Made by a program: the position numbers and the translations under genes
The notes under the pieces: generated by a model
Told to the model about the DNA's origin: nothing
Database searches by the model: none
What the model saw: the letters and a program-made list of their open reading frames with translations, nothing else
Shown here: positions 19,690 through 23,245 of the stretch, piece by piece
Layout of the letters: each line of letters begins with the position of its first letter
Position numbering within the stretch: the first letter of the stretch is position 1
Source of the DNA: a virus
Virus record (IMG/VR): IMGVR_UViG_3300046413_000118
Span: 1-23,245 of that record
Length of the DNA: 23,245 bases
Strand: one strand, 5' to 3'

Positions 19690-19722
19690 AAGTTTTTCCT
19701 GTGGTTATTGTTTTTATTTTAC

Positions 19723-21462
19723 CTATAAAGTATAAATTTTCAAAGGCTCTGTAATACCTTTTGCTTCTATAGGTTTTAGAACTTTTAACTGTATGCCACA
19801 AGCTTTAGCAGTTGCTTCTGCAATTATTAAATCAACGCCTACAGTCTTACAACTTGATTCACACCTGGCTGCAATATTTACAGCAGAGCCTATAGCTGTG
19901 TAATCAAATCTAGTAGACGAACCTAGATTGCCTATAACCGCTTCACCTGTATTCAAGCCGATTCCTATTGAAACTCCAATGTCTGACTCTTTAAATTCTT
20001 TTTGTATTTCTTGCGCACAAAGCACTGCTGCTTTCTCATGGTCTTGTAAGTCAAGAGGTGCGTTAAATATAGCCATCATTGCATCTCCTATGTACTTGTC
20101 TACCATTCCGCCGTATTTCTTAACCGCATCTGACTGTATAGTAAGTGCTCTATTCATAATTTTTGTTACATTTTCAGGATCCATCGTTTCACTCATAGCA
20201 GTAAACCCACGCACATCTGTAAATAAATACGTACAAATTCTTTTTTCTCCGCCTAACTTAAGTAAACTGGGATCAGACTGCAAAGCCTTCACTTGTCTAG
20301 GATCTAAGTAATGCTCAAATTGTTTTTTAATCTGCTGCCTTAGCTTGTATTGTTCTCTAAACCTAAGATAAAAAGCTACTGTAGCTGTTATAAACTGTGA
20401 AATAAGAGCCCAAGTTACATCTATAAGAACTGCATTACTTATTGTGTAGAATCCGTAACTCGCTGTAAGTAATAATATAGATGTAGCGCTTACAAGCCCC
20501 AGTGTAATCCCAAAAGTATGTAAGCAGACCCAAATAAATAACATACCTGTTGCAAGAATTAAAAGCTCTACAATAAAAGCGTAGTCTGGTATGTATGGAC
20601 TATCCGCAATAAGTATACTTTCGGCAAGGGCTGCCTGTATCTTATGAGGTTCTAATAACCCTACAGGCGTTGCAAGTTGTGGAGATATTCCTTTAGCTGT
20701 GAATCCTACAAACACAAATTTATTTTCTACATCCATTTCAGCAAGATTAGTCTGTGGGGTATTCACGAAACTTATCCACTTGCGTCCTAAACTGTCTGTT
20801 TTTACTGGAGAAAGCCCTTTTACTCGTATTTCTTGTATTACATCATCACTCGTTTTTATAACATAAGTGTCTGCACCTGCTAAAATTTTAAGGACTTCTG
20901 TTCCATATGAAGGCACCCAACCGTCAGGAGTACGCATTAGTAAAGGTAATCTACGCACTAAATTATCAATATCAGTTCTAGCTACTGCTATGCCTTGACT
21001 AGCATTTTGTTTTAAAACGTCTATATTTTGTATTACTCCTGCTGCTGGGATGCCTCCAGTATCATCACCAAGAATAACCGTGCCCGTGGTTGGAGGGTAT
21101 TGATCCGTGTTATTTTCAAACATAGCAAGTACGCTTGGGGAAAAAGAAAGTGCTTCCATAAACTCAAAGTCACCCCCGAATCTGTCAGGTTGCGGGAAAG
21201 CCATAACCCAACCAACGCCTATTGCTCCTTTACGTAAAAGATTAATATGTATTTGAGCTAGTGTTTGTCTAGACAAAGGATATCCACCCTCTTCAGCAAT
21301 GTCTTCTTCAGTAATATTTAATATAGTAAAGTAACCACTTTCTTGCTGTTCTGGTATCAAAGCATCAAATGTTTTAAGCTTAATTAACTCTAAAGGAGTT
21401 ATTGAATAAATTAAAGGCAAACTAAGTAGTATCAGTAAAACCCCAAACTGTATTTTTTTCAT
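19723..21462 (-). CDS. CHASE2-domain class III adenylate cyclase, 579 aa
   Basis: An N-terminal membrane anchor (residues 5-22) leads to a periplasmic CHASE2 sensor (about 25-290), then three membrane spans (about 295-365) and a cytoplasmic cyclase domain (about 405-579). Metal-binding Asp are D416 (FTDVRGFT) and D460 (DKYIGDAM). The purine-selecting pair is K456 with T522 (FDYTAIG), a class IIIb pattern that favours ATP. Transition-state residues N529 and R533 are present in SAVNIAAR. The enzyme should be active and make cAMP in response to an envelope signal. Its ATG overlaps the FecR-domain gene stop (ATGA), so the two are co-translated, as in the CHASE2-cyclase/FecR pairs of bacteria. Confidence 0.93.
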   Translation of the reverse strand: MKKIQFGVLLILLSLPLIYSITPLELIKLKTFDALIPEQQESGYFTILNITEEDIAEEGGYPLSRQTLAQIHINLLRKGAIGVGWVMAFPQPDRFGGDFEFMEALSFSPSVLAMFENNTDQYPPTTGTVILGDDTGGIPAAGVIQNIDVLKQNASQGIAVARTDIDNLVRRLPLLMRTPDGWVPSYGTEVLKILAGADTYVIKTSDDVIQEIRVKGLSPVKTDSLGRKWISFVNTPQTNLAEMDVENKFVFVGFTAKGISPQLATPVGLLEPHKIQAALAESILIADSPYIPDYAFIVELLILATGMLFIWVCLHTFGITLGLVSATSILLLTASYGFYTISNAVLIDVTWALISQFITATVAFYLRFREQYKLRQQIKKQFEHYLDPRQVKALQSDPSLLKLGGEKRICTYLFTDVRGFTAMSETMDPENVTKIMNRALTIQSDAVKKYGGMVDKYIGDAMMAIFNAPLDLQDHEKAAVLCAQEIQKEFKESDIGVSIGIGLNTGEAVIGNLGSSTRFDYTAIGSAVNIAARCESSCKTVGVDLIIAEATAKACGIQLKVLKPIEAKGITEPLKIYTL

Positions 21463-22574
21463 CCTGACCCCTGTTTAATTGTAATCGTTGTAGAAGACCC
21501 TCCATTAATTTTAACCGTATTAGATACACCGTCTTGTATCAAAATAATTGTATAGCTGTTAGAGCCGTCTAAGTTTAATCTAGCACTTTGGTTAACTGTT
21601 CGATTTAAACTAATAGTTTGCCCAGCTATAATAGTTGTTATCTGTGTGTCTTTGTCTTGGCCTATTTCTGTACCAGTTATACGAATACCAACACCACCTT
21701 GTTTAAGAGCATCTTCTTCTTTAGATATAGCTAGTGCATCTAATACGTTAAGCAAGTCTTCTAAAAAGTTTACATCTAAGTAGTTAATGTCTAGCTCAGT
21801 GAATTCTAGTTCTGCTTCTGCATCTAAAAAATCTTCGTTAAGAAAGTCTATATCAAGATCATTAAAGTCAAGGTAGTCAGCAGAGGCTTGCGTTTGTGTT
21901 TGCTCTAATGATTCGTCTGTTTGTTCAGGTGGGTTAACAATAAGCATATTGTCAATCAAGTCTAGTGAGATATCTAACGTAACAGGTTTAGTCGGATTGT
22001 TTTCGTATACAGATACAGTTGTTGCCTGATAAGGTTTGTTTAATGTAACGCTACCCATAGCAGTAGCTACAACTATTTCACCACTAGAGATACCATTTTC
22101 ATCAGGCAATAGTATTACAAGGGATCTACCTAGCTCGTCCACAGTACACGTAAAGTCCGTACCTCTTATTGCAATCTGGGCTGTTGGCGTACGTATTGAT
22201 ATGTTGCTCTTGTTGTTAAATTTACCTGTAATAAATCGCGCTGTGCCACTAGCAAACTTCAAGGCCATTTTAGATTTTGACGGGTCAGGATCGTAGATGT
22301 ATTCGTCTATAACTAACTTAGAATGTTCTGTCAGTTTGACTGTAGAAGAATCTTCAAAGGTTATGGCAACTCTGCCCGCTTCTGTACGGACATCATCCAT
22401 TTGTTGTATGTTAAATTCTAGTTCAGCTCCGTAGGGTTTATCTCTTAGAACTTGTGCGTTGCCTTTAAGTTCAGATATAGAACCTATTTCAACAGACGAA
22501 TGAAGTTGTTGCGTCTGACTGAGTAACACAAACTGTGCCATTAGAGCCAGCAGATGTAATCTTAAGCCAGTCAT
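21459..22574 (-). CDS. FecR-domain exported protein with curlin-like tail, 371 aa
   Basis: A likely signal peptide (MTGLRLHLLALMAQFVLLSQ) precedes a FecR domain at about residues 60-165, with RTEAGRVAITFEDSS, ALKFASGTARFITGKF and the hallmark IRTPTAQIAIRGTDF. Residues 233-280 form an acidic repeat-like run of D-L/F-x pairs. The end, about 325-371, has NSYTIILIQDGVSNTVK and TTITIKQGSG, resembling curlin-type strands (Q-x-G-x-x-N). No TonB or sigma partner is near, so it probably serves the adjacent CHASE2 cyclase. The first 86 bp overlap the upstream gene. A start at M12 (22541) is possible. Confidence 0.88.
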   Translation of the reverse strand: MTGLRLHLLALMAQFVLLSQTQQLHSSVEIGSISELKGNAQVLRDKPYGAELEFNIQQMDDVRTEAGRVAITFEDSSTVKLTEHSKLVIDEYIYDPDPSKSKMALKFASGTARFITGKFNNKSNISIRTPTAQIAIRGTDFTCTVDELGRSLVILLPDENGISSGEIVVATAMGSVTLNKPYQATTVSVYENNPTKPVTLDISLDLIDNMLIVNPPEQTDESLEQTQTQASADYLDFNDLDIDFLNEDFLDAEAELEFTELDINYLDVNFLEDLLNVLDALAISKEEDALKQGGVGIRITGTEIGQDKDTQITTIIAGQTISLNRTVNQSARLNLDGSNSYTIILIQDGVSNTVKINGGSSTTITIKQGSG

Positions 22575-23232
22575 TGTCTGATGTAGATTCCTGATCTATG
22601 TTAAATGTTCTATCACTACCCGTATGATCTAAGTAGAAGTAGCCTCCAGCATACCCATCACCATCATAAGTAACTGTATTATCATCTCCATCGATGTCCA
22701 TGTAATTAGTAGCACCATCTACATCTATGGCTGCTGTAATACTGTTACCTCCACCTTGTATAATCCAATCTAAATCTAAGTTTGCTGCTAGAGCGGTCAT
22801 AGCGTGGTTGAGTGTCATGGTGTTTGTATTACCTGTCACTTGTACGTTTACATTAGAACCATCTGCACCTGTAGCGTTGGTCTCATCTGTAGACATATTA
22901 AACGTATTGCTGTCACCTATGAACGAGAAATAACCTGTGTAGGTATCTGCCCAAATGTCTCCTAGGAATTTATTTGTTGAACCTTTTTGTAGAATATCTA
23001 AGGTCATAGTTGCACCATCAATATCCAGTGCGGTCATAGAACCAGCTGAAGCATCAGCACCACCGATGATGTTGCCACTACCACCAACTTGTTCAATATC
23101 TAAATTAGATGTAGCACCTGACTGATCTATAAATATCTCGTTGTCAGCCCCGTATAGTAGCGATACATTCGTCATCGCAAATAGGCTCATCAATATCAAT
23201 CTTTTCATCTTTTTGCCAATAGCCATTTTCAT
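22489..23232 (-). CDS. Secreted curlin-like repeat protein, 247 aa
   Basis: GGAGG precedes ATG 23232. A signal peptide (MKRLILMSLFAMTNVSLLYG, cleavage near A29) is followed by NEIFIDQSGATSNLDIEQVG and many irregular Asn/Asp/Gly/Thr-rich strand repeats of the 'x-I-x-Q-x-G-x-x-N' sort. This pattern recalls curlin (CsgA/CsgB) subunits that form surface amyloid, but the repeats are less regular and Asp-rich. The end has two Cys (VCVTQSDATTSFVC). It is the first gene of the leftward operon seen here and overlaps the FecR-domain gene by 86 bp. A beta-solenoid surface protein not related to curli is an alternative. Confidence 0.7.
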   Translation of the reverse strand: MKMAIGKKMKRLILMSLFAMTNVSLLYGADNEIFIDQSGATSNLDIEQVGGSGNIIGGADASAGSMTALDIDGATMTLDILQKGSTNKFLGDIWADTYTGYFSFIGDSNTFNMSTDETNATGADGSNVNVQVTGNTNTMTLNHAMTALAANLDLDWIIQGGGNSITAAIDVDGATNYMDIDGDDNTVTYDGDGYAGGYFYLDHTGSDRTFNIDQESTSDNDWLKITSAGSNGTVCVTQSDATTSFVC

Positions 23233-23245
23233 AGCCCTCCTCTAT

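Noticed and set aside
20899-20905. Another TGTTCCA inside the cyclase gene
   Set aside because: A single isolated copy is expected by chance in a window of this size.

Overview
The window looks like part of a tailed double-stranded DNA phage genome, probably from an uncultured marine bacteriophage. The grounds are: a small-terminase-like gene running off the left edge; a compact replication and recombination block (family A DNA polymerase, AEP-type primase fused to an SF3-like helicase, Cas4/RecB-like nuclease, SNF2-type helicase, a presumed ssDNA-binding protein, VRR-NUC nuclease, DUF3310 protein); tight ATGA and TAATG gene overlaps; strong Shine-Dalgarno sites; and many very small genes. 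The marine assignment and any host are inferences from family resemblance. No integrase, repressor, portal, capsid, tRNA or CRISPR is visible here.

Layout. 1-264 (minus): partial terminase small subunit-like gene. 265-2128: a regulatory region carrying small genes. It holds a divergent intergenic segment, two small genes, an array of thirteen TGTTCCA/TGGAACA sites with parS-like cores (1083-1375), a 76-aa gene ending at a clean terminator, and a GC-rich chain of small hairpins (1742-1935). 1991-9035 (plus): accessory early genes. At the centre is a MoxR-type AAA+ ATPase plus a VWA-like metallopeptidase, flanked by two paralogous proteins that both start MATVRM and followed by three small membrane proteins. 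9031-9570 (minus): a single gene with its own sigma70-like promoter and a terminator, a moron-like insert. 9592-18425 (plus): the replication block, which also holds a 56-aa CsrA-family gene between polymerase and primase-helicase. 18426-23232 (minus): a curlin-like secreted protein, a FecR-domain protein and a CHASE2 adenylate cyclase, followed by six small genes, four of them Lys/Arg-rich.

How the parts may work together. The plus-strand operon supplies genome replication and recombination. The ATPase/metallopeptidase pair resembles bacterial MoxR-VWA chaperone/protease pairs and may remodel a host or phage complex. Three features point to host regulation: the CsrA-like RNA-binding protein, the cyclase (all class III catalytic residues present) and its FecR/curlin-like partners. 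Together they suggest a phage that can alter host post-transcriptional control, cAMP signalling and perhaps the cell surface. The polymerase has Leu at the position equivalent to E. coli Pol I Phe762, a variant reported to correlate with temperate lifestyle in marine phages.

Most promising for novelty: the curlin-like/FecR/CHASE2-cyclase operon, the MoxR-VWA pair with its paralogous flanking proteins, the parS-like repeat array, and the CsrA-like gene. Several small genes (1991-2128, 6934-7086, 11612-11782, 19343-19492) are shorter than usual gene-calling cut-offs but have good start signals or coupled starts.
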